In this document: piece by piece, positions 21,251 through 35,154 of the stretch
Numbering within the stretch: the first letter of the stretch is position 1
How the letters are laid out: the number at the start of each line of letters is the position of its first letter
Source: Eucommia ulmoides
Taxonomy: Eukaryota > Streptophyta > Magnoliopsida > Garryales > Eucommiaceae
Assembly (NCBI GenBank): GCA_016647705.1
Contig: CM028333.1
Span: forward strand, 18,783,743 to 18,847,742
Length of the DNA: 64,000 nucleotides
Reading direction: 5' to 3'
Position numbers and translations under genes: made by a program
The notes under the pieces: generated by a model
Told to the model about the DNA's origin: nothing
Databases searched by the model: none
The model's input: the letters and a program-made list of their open reading frames with translations, nothing else

Positions 21251-22162
21251 CATAAAAAATAAAATAGTTTATTCTATAAATTAAAAAAAAAATGTTGAGA
21301 TTGTAACTTATTTTGAGTTAAAAAAAAAAAAAGTTTGGGCACATTCAAAAATAGGAAAAATTATCGGGTGGTCTCATTAGGAGAGCCAATCTACAAAACG
21401 TCTTGCAACTTTCTAATTGAGTCTATTAATCCTCAAATTGACATTAATCACTATTGTTTAGTCTCAATTTCAAATCCTGACCAAATGAATTGAGGATAAT
21501 GCCCAACAAATTTGGAATTATATATTTGATAACATATCTTTCCATGCCATAAAAGTAGAAAGGATTATCAAATTAAAAGTAAATCACTTTCATACTCTTA
21601 AAATAGTGATAACATATTTTTTTATATATTGTTTGCTTAATTTGATTACAGATTTATGATCGAAGGATCATTCGCTTCAAAATAACATCTATTTGTAAAT
21701 ATTTTGTCATATAATTTGATATTTATTGAATGCAACATGATGATGAATTCCATGTTGAATTCAACAACATGCGTCACTAGTCTATCTAATTTTTTAATAA
21801 TTTTTTGTTCAATTACATTCAACATTTTTCACAATAACGATACAATAGATTTATAAACGTTTGTTGAAATACCAAGTTTAACTCAACAAGACTTTGAAAA
21901 ACTATGAAAATTCAAAAGTACCATGTTGAATTCAGCACAAGTATAAAAATTAATAAAAAAATAGTAAATATATATCATTTTGAAGATCTTATTCAGACGA
22001 ATTCTTATATGTAATTAGATCATGAAAAATGTGTAAAATAATAGTTATGTTATATATCAAATAAGTGGTTGGAAGGGCAAATATGACTGAATGATTATAA
22101 AGGACTGCCTGATAACCTGCTAAAAAAATTATTTATTAGGTAATTTTGGTTTCTTAATAAGA
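21251..22162. other. AT-rich DNA without visible genes
   Basis: Words such as ATTGAATTCAACA recur loosely around 21740-21960. I see no gene, RNA or element end. Confidence 0.45.
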
Positions 22163-22290
22163 TTGTCTAGTAACCGTCGCTTAAAAATATCGCATCCAAG
22201 ATGACCAAATAAATCATAAGTATAATAATAGTAGAGCAATATGAATTTTAATGATAATTAGGTAGTGTTGTTGATTTTTTTCTATTTTTT
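22163..22290. repeat. Third, diverged copy of the 130-bp repeat
   Basis: It contains AAAATATCGCATCCAAGATGAC, AAATAAATCATAAGTAT and AGTAGAGCAATATG, parallel to the copies at 20965 and 21123. The separation suggests a dispersed rather than a strictly tandem repeat. Confidence 0.6.
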
Positions 22291-22379
22291 CTATTTTTTA
22301 TTTTTTTGATGTTATGCTTAAAAAATATTAAATTTAATCAGATTAATTCTCACCAAAACTATAAAAGTACAAATAAAAT

Positions 22380-23176
22380 TGATGAGGGTATTTTTGGGCT
22401 TCTCCGAGTCAGCACTTGGGACCTAGCCACGTGTCTGTCGTTGTAGTAACAGGGACGCATTCCGAAATTCACAAACGCCACACTAGAGCATACGCCGACC
22501 ACGGCTCCTTCCTGGAACCTCATTTGTATCCAAGGAGGAGCAAGGGGCCCTGCTGGGACGTGTCGCTCTAAGCTCTGCGTCGTGCCCTGGGTAGTCAGTT
22601 TCAGGGACTCAGCCGTTCATCTCGACCAGCTCCCATTTTCACCTGTTTCTTCTCCAAGACTCCACGGATCTCTGCTCTCCTCCACCATCTTACCGCCGCA
22701 AGCCTGACAAAGGCCCGCGGACTTCGCCAAATGGGCCCAAAAGTCCAAGCCCAACGATTATCTCCTAAACGCCCTGAATTATCGGCTAAACACCAGGTTT
22801 CGACTAATTAATCGTGTTTAGACTCGACTAATCATCTCCAACGCCTATATATATCGGGGGCTATGTAAGCCCGAGGTACGCTTTAATAACTTACATTACG
22901 TGCGAGTTCATTTGTTTCCTTATTATATTCTGTACCTTTTCTCTCTGAGCACTGATTACCACGCTGGAGGGGCTTCACCGGGATAAATCCCGATCTGAGC
23001 CTTCTGCAGGTACACTCCCTGAGGAGCAGGACTCTGGACACAGCAGGTCAGTCCTCCCAGGACCCAACACAACTCGCTCGAGGACTTTTCAATCGATGAC
23101 TCCACCTCAGCAAGAGGACCCACCTGTCATCCGACTGGACCATACTCGAGGTGTGTACTAGTTTTATGCACCAACA
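22380..23176 (+). mobile_element. Solo LTR of a gypsy-type retrotransposon, 797 bp
   Basis: It starts TGATGAGGGTATTTTTGGGC and ends TTATGCACCAACA. It is flanked by a perfect 5-bp duplication AAAAT (22375-22379 and 23177-23181). The GC content jumps sharply compared with the AT-rich surroundings. A TATA-like CTATATATATCGG lies near 22845, followed by a leader ending CACTGATTACCACGCTGGAGG, a phrase common in Tat/Retand-like LTRs. No internal region is present, so it arose by LTR-LTR recombination. Confidence 0.88.
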
Positions 23177-23181
23177 AAAAT

Positions 23182-25327
23182 CTATAACTATCAAAGTATA
23201 AAATTAACTTAAATTTTATTCTAAATCAACTGAAAATTATCCTCCAAACTTTGAACATGTGTTTTTATACTTAACAAATATAAGTAGTAGAGTCTCGCAG
23301 TGTTTAGTTACGTCACCTAAATTCATCAAACTCCTAATTTGTCCTTCATATTTCTTGTATATTGTTTGAATTTGAAATAAATGATGTTAGTAATTTAACA
23401 AAGTATAATCAATAAAATACACATACCGACACACACACACACATATTATGGTTAAATGTGTGACATTAATTATATTTTAAGTATAATACAATAAAAAATA
23501 AATACTTAGTATCTTTAATATATAAAATTATGACGGATAATTTGAGTCCAATTATATATATTGCATGTAATATGTATAGAACATTGAATAATGTTTTTGA
23601 ATTTTTTTTATAAGAATATAGAGATAAAAATATCAATAACGTTTCCTAATTGAATGTACTTAAAAAACCTAATTCTAATAAAATTAATTAAGTTAAATAT
23701 CTATATTTTTGTTTTTGTCGTTACATATTTATATAATTATTTTCACATTTAATTTTTTGTTAAATAGTTTGAGTATTATCTTTTACATGAAATACCATTG
23801 TTTTTAGGTGAACAATACAAAACTTCGTATATTATTTTTTAAATCGCTTAAATGCAATTTATAAATTTACTTTGTGTATAAATTTTTTTTATAAAAAAAA
23901 AAAGAAAAAGATATATGTAAATTATACATATATTTAAGTAATAAAATAGCTTAGCAACTATTTTTCAAATATATATTTTCAGATATATTTTTCTTTCATA
24001 TTTTAAGAAAAATATTAGAGGAAAGAATGTGTCATTGCACATGAATCTCTCTCAATTCATTCAATTTTTTTCCCATAATTTTTCTTTATGTTTCAATCTT
24101 TAACTATGGAAATCTCTTGTATTAAAACTCACGTTCACTTTCTCTCTCAATTCCTAGCCCGTTGTCTAACTCTCAAACCCAATGACCAATGCACTACGCA
24201 CCTCTATTAATACCCCCACAAGTCATCACAGAACAATCATTCTTCGCCCCACCATTTGATTTATTAAAATATAAATTTGTGAATTTTATAATCCATATTT
24301 AATATTTTAGGGTTAATTACACTCGTCACCCCTGTGGTTAGACAAAATTGTACTTTGCACCCTATGATATTTTCGTCACCACTTACATCCCCTGTGTTTA
24401 AGACTTAAGTGCAACGGTTAAGTTTTTCATTAACTTTAATGGCCAACATATAAAAACCAACTAAAATATGTTAATTAATGTTACATGACATATATACCTT
24501 TAAATTTTTCAATATGGATTGTTTTTGTAAAATTCAAAAACTTAGGGGCAATTGTGTATTTTATAAGGATAAATTTATACTTTCTTATACAAATGAATAG
24601 GAAAAAATATTGACTTTTATAAAAGCTAATAGGAGTAGAATAATTATAAGTAATAGTTAATAGTTATAGAAATAGAAGGAAAAAAATATATTAGGTGAAA
24701 AGCGGATCTTTTAGTTTTAAAAAATTTTGAGGGTAATTATGTAATTTTATTTATATAAATGAATAGTAACCTAAAGCTTCCTTTATATAATATGCATAGA
24801 TATTTATATTTTCTATTCATTTATTTTTTAAAGTTTCACTAATACCCCTATTTTTTAATTGAAAAAAAAAATACTTTTTGCTCCTACTTTATTTTTCATA
24901 ATTACATTAACCCCCCACCGCCGTCATCCCGTTGGTTCTTATTCTTCTTCTTCTTCACTAGAATGTCACCTCTAGTCTTCTTCTTCTTCTTCTTCGCTCT
25001 TTCTTTTCTCCCCTCCCCAAATAGATCCGTGCTTCGGTGCATAAATCGGCACCGAATTTGTGCACTAGAGCACAGATCCAGTGGGGGGTTAAGAGAGAGA
25101 GAAAGAGAGAGAGAGAGAGAAGCGTGAAGAATAAACGATGGGGGATAATTGAGAATAATTTTTTATTTTAATTTTGTTAAAAAAAAAAAAAGGTTTAAAA
25201 ATTATTTTTTTTTAAATAAATGTTAGTGCAAAAAGGTAAAGTAGAAAAATATGTAAAAAATCTTAAAAGGATATTTATGTATTTTAATTTTTAATTGTTT
25301 AATTATTTTTAAATGGTTAAGGATAAA
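23182..25327. other. AT-rich DNA with simple repeats and a possible small element
   Basis: No gene was found. A (CA)n run lies at 23430-23446 and a (GA)n run at 25095-25122. At 24307-24440 the phrase AGGGTTAATTACACTCGTCA, followed by CCCCTGTGGTTAG, resembles the start of a small plant repeat, but I could not find a matching second end. Short CTTCTT runs occur near 24943-24995. Confidence 0.45.
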
Positions 25328-28300
25328 TGTTGGCCCAGTAAGCTACTCAAGAAGGGGGGTGAATTAAGTAATATTAAAAAATTATCAGAATAATAATACT
25401 TCAATAATCCAAATAATTAATGTTAATTATAAATTAATTATTATCTCTTTATATAGCAGCGAAAATACATCATCAATTAGGTGCACACCAATCAACAAAA
25501 ATAAATAATGTAAAGATAGCAACACTCCAGAAATTTATACTGGTTCACCAAGCTACTCTTGGCTAATCCGATCATCCGAGCCCCACAGAGAATTGTACCT
25601 ACTAAACTCAAGATTCCTTTAAAGGTAGGAACTAAACCCTTACAATGAATTTTTTTCACAAGTTCAGAATCAACATTTACAATTTCTTTTCTCAGGCTCA
25701 GGAATAATCTCTACTTTTTACAGGCTCAAGAATAACCTCTTCTTTTTCCAAGCTCAAGAATAACCTAATTCTATTACAGAGAGAATCACGACCTAATTTT
25801 TTTTTATACCTTAGGCTCAAGAATCAAAACTTCACAATTACTCCAAGTATCCTTTTTCAGGTAAGGATGAAACCTTTACAAATCACTCACTAATTCAATC
25901 AAAGAAAAATTAACACCTCAATCTCTTTACCGGAAGAGATTAAAACCAACTACCCTTTGATTAGATACTCCCAACAATATCCAATCTGTCACTCAACTCA
26001 CCAATTACAAATTGATAAGTGATTTTTCCATTCGAACCTTCTACCACCTCAGATAAATTAGAACTCAACTAATATCCCAACACTAGTGATAGAAAAGTAA
26101 GATTTTTAAAATCTGATTTTAAACAAAAATTGGGTAGCATGTAATTGTGCACGTAATCAGATTTCTCAAGAAATTGTTTCAAAAATATTTTTCAATAAAA
26201 AATCTAGAAAACAATTTCAAAGATTAAATTCCAAATAATAAATAATAGAATTAAGCAACAATTAATAACAAGTAATTTGGAATGATCTCACCAAGATTCC
26301 ATTGAATAAATAATGATTAGCAATGCAACTTCAAATCGGTGATCAACAATAATTTTCTTCAATATCTCAAGAATGATTTTCAAGACAATTCTCACAAAAC
26401 TCTCAGTATGATAACTCTTAGAAAGCACGAGAGCTGAATAGCTCAGAATGATTGATATATTATCTCTTTAGGAAGTGAAAAACGCAGGGCTATTTAAAAG
26501 AGAATAAAACAAGTCTTCCAACAGCTAGTTCCCACTTATTATGATAACTAATTGCACCTATAGACCCAATATATCATAATGATTCATCTTCGATATAATT
26601 CACTCAAAAATATCTTTTAAAATATTCAATTAAGTCCCTCAATTTTTTTCTCCAAACACAATTGAATAACACTAAAAGAATTATACGTACCAAATTGAGA
26701 AAGATAAAAAATAATTGAACCATATCTATAGGGATATTTAAATAAATTAAAACATATCAGATCCCTAATATATCTCGTGAATCTGAACCATAAAACGGCT
26801 AATAACGGCTACTATTCCAATCAAAACACGAAATCCCACAAATCCTAAAACAAACTGATCAATCGACTAACCAACACCAAGCTATCGACCGCTCAATTCA
26901 GGATGTAGCCAATCCAAAAATCCATCGCCATCGGTCGACCTATCTGTCAACCAAGAGATTCAGAGAGTTTCACTTTTGGTCACAGGTCGACCTCTCTGTC
27001 GACTGATCTATTCAGAGAGTTCACCATTTAAGCGCAGGTCTACTTATAAATCGACTGACTATTGCTGGAACACTTCTCCCAATTCGATTTTAATTCATTT
27101 TCTTCGACGTTTTTGCCCCTTTAACTAATTTATTTTTTCAGTTAGCTCCACTACATTCTTAAATTCCATTTTAATCAATTATCTTTGTTAGCCCATTGGA
27201 ATACTCAAGAGGGGGGGTGAATTGGGTAATTAAAAAATTATCAGAGAAATAATAACACTTAAAAAATCAAACAATTGATTTTATCCTAAAATTAATTATT
27301 ATCTTTATAGCAGCGGATAAGTATAATAAGCTCTAGGTGCACACCCAAACAACACAAGATAAAATCAAAGAAATAAGCAATGCAATACACACCGATATAT
27401 CTTGGTTCACCAAACTACTCTTGGCTAAGCTAGTCCTCCGAGCCCTACGGAGATTCGCACCTACTAAACTCAAGATTGCTTTACAGGTAGGAACCAAACC
27501 CTCACAATGATTCTTTTCGCATGTTCAGAATCAACCTTTACAAATTCTTTTTTGACAGGTTTAGGAATAACCTCTATTTTTACAGGTTCAAGAATAACCT
27601 AATTCTATTACAGGGAGAATCACAACCTAATTATTTTTATATCTTAGGCTCAAGAATCAAAATCTCACAAAAACACTTCAACTATCCTTTTCCCAAGTAA
27701 GGATGGAACCTTCACAAAATTCACTTAAAATCAATTCTATCTAGGAAGAATTACTACCTCAATCTCTTTACAGAAAGAGACTGAAAATCGACTACCATTT
27801 GATTAAATACCCCCAACAATATTTAATTCGTCACACTACTTATCAATACAAATTGATAAGAAGATTATCTCACTCGGAGTTTTTACCACCATAGATAAAT
27901 TAAAACTCGATTAATATCCCAAATTTAGTGATAGAAAAATGTGAGATTGAAAATCTGATTTTAAACAAAAGATGGGTAGCAAATAATTGAGCACGTAATC
28001 AAATTCAAAAAATTGTTTATAAAATATTTTCTTCAATAAAAATCAGAAACAATTTCTAAAGATCAATTTCCAAAAATTAAACAAGTAATGCACAATAGAA
28101 AGTAACTGGAAAGATCTTACCCGGAATCCACAGAAAAAATAAATAGAGCGATGTTACTTCAGATCCGGTAGCAGCAAAGATTAATAGCTAATGATTCTCA
28201 AGATCATCTCTTAGAATAGCTCTCACAAAATCTCAAAATGATATCTCTTATAACAGCTCAATATGATCTCAACTCTTTAAGCTCTCTCAATCTATGTTAA

Positions 28301-28845
28301 TGATATATGAAAAACGTAGGTCTATATATGATAAATAAATCAGCTCTCTAACGGCTAGTTCCCATGTATCATGACACTTAAACGCTCTCTTAGACCCCGT
28401 ATATCATTATAACTTCGTTTTGGTTCAATTCACTTAATTACAGTTTTTAAAACTCTCAATTAAGTCCCCTAAATATTTCTCAATCTCAATTAAATAGAAT
28501 AGAAAAAATTTTAAGCACCAAATTGAGAAACATTCAAACTTAATGAACCAAATCAATAGGAATTAAATAATAGATGTAGCATATCTTAAATATCATAAAA
28601 TCCCTAAAATCTCTCACAAATCCTAACAAAAAATGGCTACTTTAGATATGAATTCGGAATCCTCGATACCCTGAAACTGCGCCATCAGTCGACCGACCAG
28701 TCGACCGCTCAATTCAGGATGTAGCCAAGCCAAAGATTCTGCGTCCATCGGTTGACCTATCTATCGACTTGGATATTCAAAGAGTTTTATTTCTCTGCAT
28801 CGATCGACTTACCTATCGACTGATCAATTCAGCAAGTTTGTCTTA

Positions 28846-29260
28846 CACTACAAGAAAACTGGGATTCAGCTACAAATTGTTTTGACGACGACACAATAAT
28901 CGTCGCCAAATGTCTTTATTGGCGACAAACTGAATAGTCGTAGCCAAAGATGACCTCCTTTGGCGATGAAGTGCAATTTTGTAGTCATAGATGGTTAATA
29001 GGCGACGAAATTTTAGAATTTGTCGCTATTGATCCGATCAATTCTTGGCGCCAAACAAAATTTTTTCCGCTAGCGAATTGGCAACGGAAACATTTCGTCG
29101 CCAATTTAGCACAAGATATGTTTTTATTTGGTGACAAATCACTTTCGTTGCGATTAATTACCCCACTAATGTATGGGTGACGAAATAAGTTTGTCGCCAA
29201 TGTGGCTCCCTATATTTGACATTAGGCAACGAATTGGTTTCGTCGCAGATTGATGGAAAA
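28846..29260. repeat. CACTA-2 left subterminal arm
   Basis: TCGTCGCCAAA, TTTGGCGAT, GGCGACGAA and close variants repeat in both orientations, and the arm aligns with 554-960 of CACTA-1. Apparent open frames on both strands here are made of these repeats. Confidence 0.8.
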
Positions 29261-30714
29261 AAATGCGTTGAAATTTTGTCTTCCCGTTCCTCGTCCAAAT
29301 CCTCTTCTTGCCTTTTTTTTTTGGGGGGTCAAGCTATTCTTGATTCATCTCTTCTATTTTTTGTCTCTTTCTCTAAAAAACCCTAGACGATGGAGGAGTT
29401 GCCGCCTCCCCTGCCTACCAATCTTCTCTTATCTTATTCTCACTCTCATTTCCATAAGATCTCACTCTCACTCTATCTCGCTCTCGCTCTCCGCTGAGGC
29501 ATCGCAAAGACGACGGCCCTCACCGCTGATATCGCCGCAGAACTCAGATCTAAGATTTAACCATCACCGTCGTCATCGCCATAGCAAAGTCTTCAGCCTT
29601 CATCTTCATAGTCGTCTTCAGCCTTCAACATCACTAGCCGGGTCTATTGCCATCGCCGTTTCAATCGCTAGCACATCTCCAACCAAGATACCACTCTTCG
29701 TCTGCGACATTCGATTTCCATCAGAATCAGGTAAGAATACATTGTTCTTCTCCTCCTCTTCTTACTGTTCGCATATCCAAATCTAGATCTTATTGCCTGA
29801 ATGTCCGATTTCTTCAATTGCAAATGGTTAGAACTCGATTATTCTTTAGATCTCGATTATTATGTATTTTAGGTTCGCAAATCTATTGAGTAATTCACAC
29901 CATCACTGTCACACATCAACACTATAGGTTCCATTTTCATTTTTTGTTGCCTGAATGTTAATATTTCATTGACTAATGTCCTGTTTGTTTGGTTAGTGTT
30001 TGGTATTATGGAATTGTAGTCAAAGAAATGGAATTTATGAAACATACTAAGATATTTTTAAGAATGAATTTCTAGGAACGAATTGTTCCTGTTTGTTAGG
30101 GTTCACTATTGTTGTTGATAGTTGTCATTCCTGCAATTACTCTTCAATTTAGCAAGATATTTTTTTATTTTTTTTTCCAGTTCTTAACATGCCTTCAATT
30201 TAAGGTAAGTATTAAAGATTTCACAATTCTTCTCATGATTTCGTTTTGAATTTGTTAATTTTTGTCTGGTTTCTACATCTATTAATTATCGCGATTGATT
30301 TGTTCGATGTGTGTAGGTGTTTTTGGATATTCATATCTATTGGAGACTCTTTGGTTGTTGGACATGATTACTAGTAAGTTTTTCTCGTTTAAATTTTACT
30401 TTTGCATTGTTTGTTGATTCTTTGTTTAATCGTGATTTCATTATGTTTGGTGTGTTTGTTTGTTGTTTATATGACTTGCATTGGTTTTTTATCCCTAATT
30501 CGCAGTTTTGATGAATGATTATACGTGAAATCATACTAATGTTTAGCATTTGATGCATTTTTAATTTCAATTTCGATTAGTTTATCATTATTTGCTATGA
30601 ATTACAAGAATGCATCCAAAAATCAAGAATAAGCAAAATGCAAACCGATTTACGTCATTGACAGAGTGGATGATATTGAATGTGGTTATGCATATTGGGT
30701 TGGATTTACTCATA
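29261..30714. other. CACTA-2 leader-like and intron-like region
   Basis: A CT-rich leader (29330-29480) with an ATG at 29391 (MEELPPPLPTNLL) is followed by long T-rich, intron-like stretches. I do not recognise a protein. Its position matches 1190-1990 of CACTA-1, so it may be the 5' part of the element's own transcript. Confidence 0.35.
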
Positions 30715-30837
30715 GGTAGTGTTTGGTTGTATGGAATTGAAATTAGAACTAAATTCATGGAAAAATATAGAAATTTACATGCGTTCCATTTCTAATTTCA
30801 ATTAAGAGCCTCCAATTCCATTCAACCAAACATGACC
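30715..30837. mobile_element. Small Tourist-like MITE, about 123 bp
   Basis: The ends GGTAGTGTTTGGTTG (30715-30729) and the reverse complement of GGTCATGTTTGGTTG (30823-30837) form an inverted repeat that continues as TATGGAATTG beside CAATTCCATTC. The flanks ATA and TTA are only a partial match to a 3-bp duplication. It lies inside CACTA-2. Confidence 0.6.
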
Positions 30838-31125
30838 TTAATGTTTTTGTTTTTTTTTTAATATTCATTAATTAAGAAGTGTTTTGTTGAACATAATTGG
30901 AGCTTTGGAATTAGAATTGATTGCATGCTAGCTAAAATATAGAAATTTACATGTGTTCATTTCTAATTTCTAATTCGAAGCTTCAAAAAATAGATTGTGG
31001 TTTAACATGAATTCATGTTTTAATGAATGCATGATTATGTTCCTAGATTTTTGTATTGTTTTGGCCAGGTTTTGTTATATTTTCAACATTATTTTGTTCT
31101 AACTATTGTTACTATCCAACTCGAT

Positions 31126-31326
31126 TATGCTGAAAATCCTTTTATGATGATGAATATATGCTAAAAATCCATGAATTCTTTCACGAAATCATCATTTTAT
31201 AATGAGGAATTATGCTGGAAAAACTTTTTGTAACTATGCTGCAATATATGCTAAAAATCCTTTGATGATGATGAATATATGTTGAAAATCCATGAATTCT
31301 TTGACGAAATCATCCTTTTATAATGA
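31126..31326. repeat. Direct repeat of an 80-bp unit
   Basis: Units at 31126-31205 and 31247-31326 share TATGCTxAAAATCCTTT, GATGATGAATATATG, TGAATTCTTT and CGAAATCATC with only a few differences. The spacing is 121 bp. No coding meaning was found. Confidence 0.8.
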
Positions 31327-31990
31327 TAAATAGTGCACTGAATGCTTTTTATTCCTTGAGGATGAGATGATTATTTGATTAATTTTCCTATTGGTTTGAT
31401 CACCGCTATGATATTGATTTCATTTCAATTTATGTTCAGTTTCTGTTCATTTTTTGCTATTATTACTTGTTTATTTTGCAATATGAAGTGGAAGTAGAGC
31501 CACTGTGTGCTTTATTTGGGGGTTGGAAATCTAATTTTATCATTAATTGGCATTAGAGAAAGAAAGTTAACTTTACTATAAAGAAGATTGGCAGGTTTTG
31601 AAAAAAAAAAAATAGTATGCATGAGAAAAATGCACAATTTCAATGAAGCATCATTTTGGAGTTTAGAGTTCTTGATTGTTCTTAATTGTGTTTAGAGTTT
31701 TGTTCTTTAGTTTTCATTTATATAATTGTTACAAAAAGTAAAATTGTTAATTCTGTTATAATTTGTTTCTATTTTGCTCCTATTATTTGATAGAAAAATG
31801 TGTCCATTTCTGTTCTCTGTTTATGTTTCTGTTTCTGTTGATCCACAAATATTAAGGTTGTGTTTATCTATGGAATTTGTAAACGAGTGCTAAAAAATTA
31901 TCATTAGGATTCACTCTGTCTCTTTACTTTGTAAATTTAGGCATAGTTATAAATCCACTTTAAGATGATATAAGGGAACATAATTATTTG

Positions 31991-34822
31991 TGTCACAACC
32001 CGCCCCGAACACCCATCACCCTGGGGCCGATGTGATGTCGACATTTCATCACCTATATACCAAACCAACAAGGAAACAACAAGTGCATACATAAATACAC
32101 AACTACCAAATCAGACCATAGAAATTTAATACACCCTCTATTTGGGGACACACCCATCCCTACAAAATTATAATAACATAAAGATAAAACTACAATGAAC
32201 CTCTCATAGGTTCACCTTAATCAGTACCTCCCAACATACTCTCTCACTACCGCATTGCCGAACTCTATCTAATGCCAGTAGGGAACCGATTCTTAGTTGT
32301 TGCACCTGTGAGTATACTGCCTTCTTAATAAAAATATTTTTAAAATATTAATACATTCTAAATAATACAACATTTAAACGGATTAAGTATAACGCGTATA
32401 AACAAACACATTTTGAACAGTAGTATAAAAATCATGTACCACGAGAAAACTCCTTCTTCCTACCATTCAGAATCATCATCTATATATAGATATCAAATAT
32501 ATGAAATTCATCCAAACCATCAATATAAAATAATATCAATCACCATATATGATAAAACACTCAACTAAATAGTAAAAATCAACCAGAACGTCACAGCAAC
32601 CATATAGTATAACGCAACTGAAATAATAGATATATCATCGTAAATGGATACACCAAGCCAATATAAAATAAAGTATATATAAATGCCATATACGACAAAA
32701 CACCACATATGACACCACATCACACTACACCTCACCACACCACATCACTCCACACCACACCACCCCACATCACACCACACCTCGGCTAGTTATGTGATCG
32801 TTTTAACCTCACGATCGGGAGTTACAATGGTACCATACCACCTGTAGGATATGCCTTCCTAGCGGGACATAACAACGCTCCGCTGGACTATGCCAGACGG
32901 GTGAACAACGCTCCGCTAGACTATGCCAGACGGGTGAAACACCGCTCCGCTGGACTATGCCAGATGGGTGAAAATCCAGCACCAATCTCCAACTCACCTC
33001 AACAACAACAACTTATCTCCATCTCAACAACAACTCTGCCCACAATCAACCACCTCATCAAATCAATAATATCATCATCAAACTATAACTCAATAAATAA
33101 TCAACACTCTGCTGAAACAGATAAAATCAACAGTATCGTCAAATCAATAACAACATCGTCAAACTGCAAATCAATAACATCGACATCTATCTCCAAAACC
33201 GATTTAATCCATATAAGTTATAAATTCATCAAATTTTAAGTAAACACATTTATTCCATCATATATATATATATGAAAATAGATTTTTGCAAGAAGACAGT
33301 ACACTCACCTGATTATCCGTTTTCGAAGACTTTGACCACCTATTCTCTACCGGTTCTCCGGTGCCTGTGAACCTAATAGTGACAAGGCCTAAATTAATAT
33401 TTTATACAAAAACAACCTAATCATGCCATGCAATCCTAAATCCCTTAATTTCCTATTTCACTAATATTGCTTCGTTTAAAGTTTACGATATCAAATTTAT
33501 TCATGTGAACGGTCTTAATATTTATTATCGCCATTTCGATATTTTCGATGCTAGTAATTAGTTTTATAATCAGTCACAAGACAATTAAATACATATATTA
33601 ATAGAGTTCAGAAATCTACCTTTCTCGAATTTTTCACCGGCCGCGAGATTGGATTTTGGTTTTTTAGTAGGGTGGTTTGTGTAACTTCCCTTTATTTTTA
33701 TTTTTCTTCTTCTTTTCTCCCGCTTCTGTTTTCTTTTCCTGTTTCCTGTTTTGTGTTTCCGTTTTTGCCGCCGACGAGCCCTCGCCGCCGCTCACTTACT
33801 CCGATCACGCCACACAACCATGCGATCACCGACGGCCCACACACGCCGGCGACACCCCACGGCGATCACACACCCTAACGGCTTCTCCTTCTTTCTTTTT
33901 TTTTTCCATTTTCTGCTCTCCCTTCCTTCCTCGTCCTGTTTCTGTTTTCTTTCTAGACGACACACACACACCCCACACCACCAGAGGAGCCACACACCAC
34001 ACACCCTCAACAAAAACCACACCATCGGTGACCAAATACACACACAACCATGCACAGAACACACACACACACACACAGACGTCAACACCACCGCCGACGA
34101 GTTCTCTCTCTCTCTAACTCTCCACCGCCGGCGACGCTTAAACCATACACCCCCTCAACAAAACCCACACCGCCGGCGACCAAATACATACACAAAACAA
34201 GCACACACAGTCGACAGAGCACACACATCCATACCAAAACAAACACGGCACCACCGTCACCGTCGGAACACCTACACACACACGGCACACACACATAGCA
34301 TCACCAATTGAAAAGGGAAAACAGGGAACACACAAGTGCACTCACCGAAACAGACAAAAAACCACACACACAACAACCATAAATACACCCGGATGAGATA
34401 CGCAACCCACCACCGACGATTACCAACCTCCGACGACCCACTCTTCCTTCTTCCTTCGGTTTTCTCTCTTCTTTCTCTATCTTTCTCTTTCTTCGTTGTT
34501 TTCTGGATTCTTCTCCATCCTTCCCGATAATGTGTGTGTATATATATGTATGTATGAAAATCTAAATGGCCGGCCCTCCACCCCTCATTCCCCTTCACCG
34601 ACTCTCTCTCTATATATAAAATATATGAAATTACACTTAGGCCCTCTTTTAGTTTGGGTAGGATATTAAATTAACCCAATTCTAATTTTTAATGTGTTTA
34701 AAATTACAATTTGCCCCCTTAAATTTTAAATTAAATAATAATTTATGCCATCCACCCTATTATTTTTGACATATTATAAAATATGACTAAAATTGTTTGC
34801 ATATAAGGATCGGGGTTTTACA
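31991..34822 (-). mobile_element. Tekay-like gypsy solo LTR, minus orientation, inside CACTA-2
   Basis: It begins TGTCACAACCCGCCCC and ends CGGGGTTTTACA, the reverse complement of a TGTAAAACC...TGTGACA LTR as in the Tekay element at 52585. A perfect 5-bp duplication ATTTG lies at 31986-31990 and 34823-34827. The length is 2832 bp. It carries a hairpin array (32883-32963), conserved hairpins (32796-32816 and 32845-32861), a CACCACA-rich block (32705-32785) and CA-rich stretches (33950-34370) that create many false open frames. Confidence 0.9.
32883..32963 (-). repeat. Three-unit hairpin array in the minus solo LTR
   Basis: Three 33-34 bp units each contain CTGG(ACTATG)CCAG or a variant, at 32883-32896, 32916-32929 and 32950-32963. 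Flanking CCG and CGG extend the stem across a bulged A in the first two units. In unit 2 the stem base change reads as a G-U pair on the element's sense (minus) strand. The array sits next to the two conserved hairpins, as in the other Tekay-like LTRs. Confidence 0.75.
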
Positions 34823-35154
34823 ATTTGTGTATTCAGCATTACCATAACACTTTTTTCTTATCAAACATTTTTTTTTCAGGTGAGACATCACTCTTTGCTG
34901 CACTCTTCTTGTTCCTCTTTCGGAAATGTGTTTCATCTTGAATGCATCTTCATTTTCTCATATTTCTATGCATCTATTTCCTTCCTTTTCTTTCCCTTAA
35001 TTCTAACCCTCTTTTGTTTTCTGATGATTTTTGGTTCATCGTGGTTTTCTATATCAATGATAACAAGAGGCCAACGGCGTGGATGACACACAAATAAATA
35101 ATAATGCAGGTATAAATTGTTTCTATTTTTTCTCCCGTAATAAATAATAATGTC

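Noticed and set aside
22380-23176. GC-rich host promoter or CpG-island-like region
   Set aside because: TG...CA ends and an exact AAAAT duplication show that it is a solo LTR.
28950-29200. Overlapping frames on both strands
   Set aside because: They are built from the CACTA-2 subterminal repeats.
32809-33239. Frames with repeated VWHSPAERC-like units and a Ser/Ile/Asn-rich frame
   Set aside because: The first is the hairpin array read as protein, and the second is low-complexity LTR sequence.
33672-34598. Cluster of His/Thr-rich and Cys/Val-rich frames up to 186 codons
   Set aside because: They arise from CA-rich sequence within the Tekay-like solo LTR and overlap in many phases on both strands.
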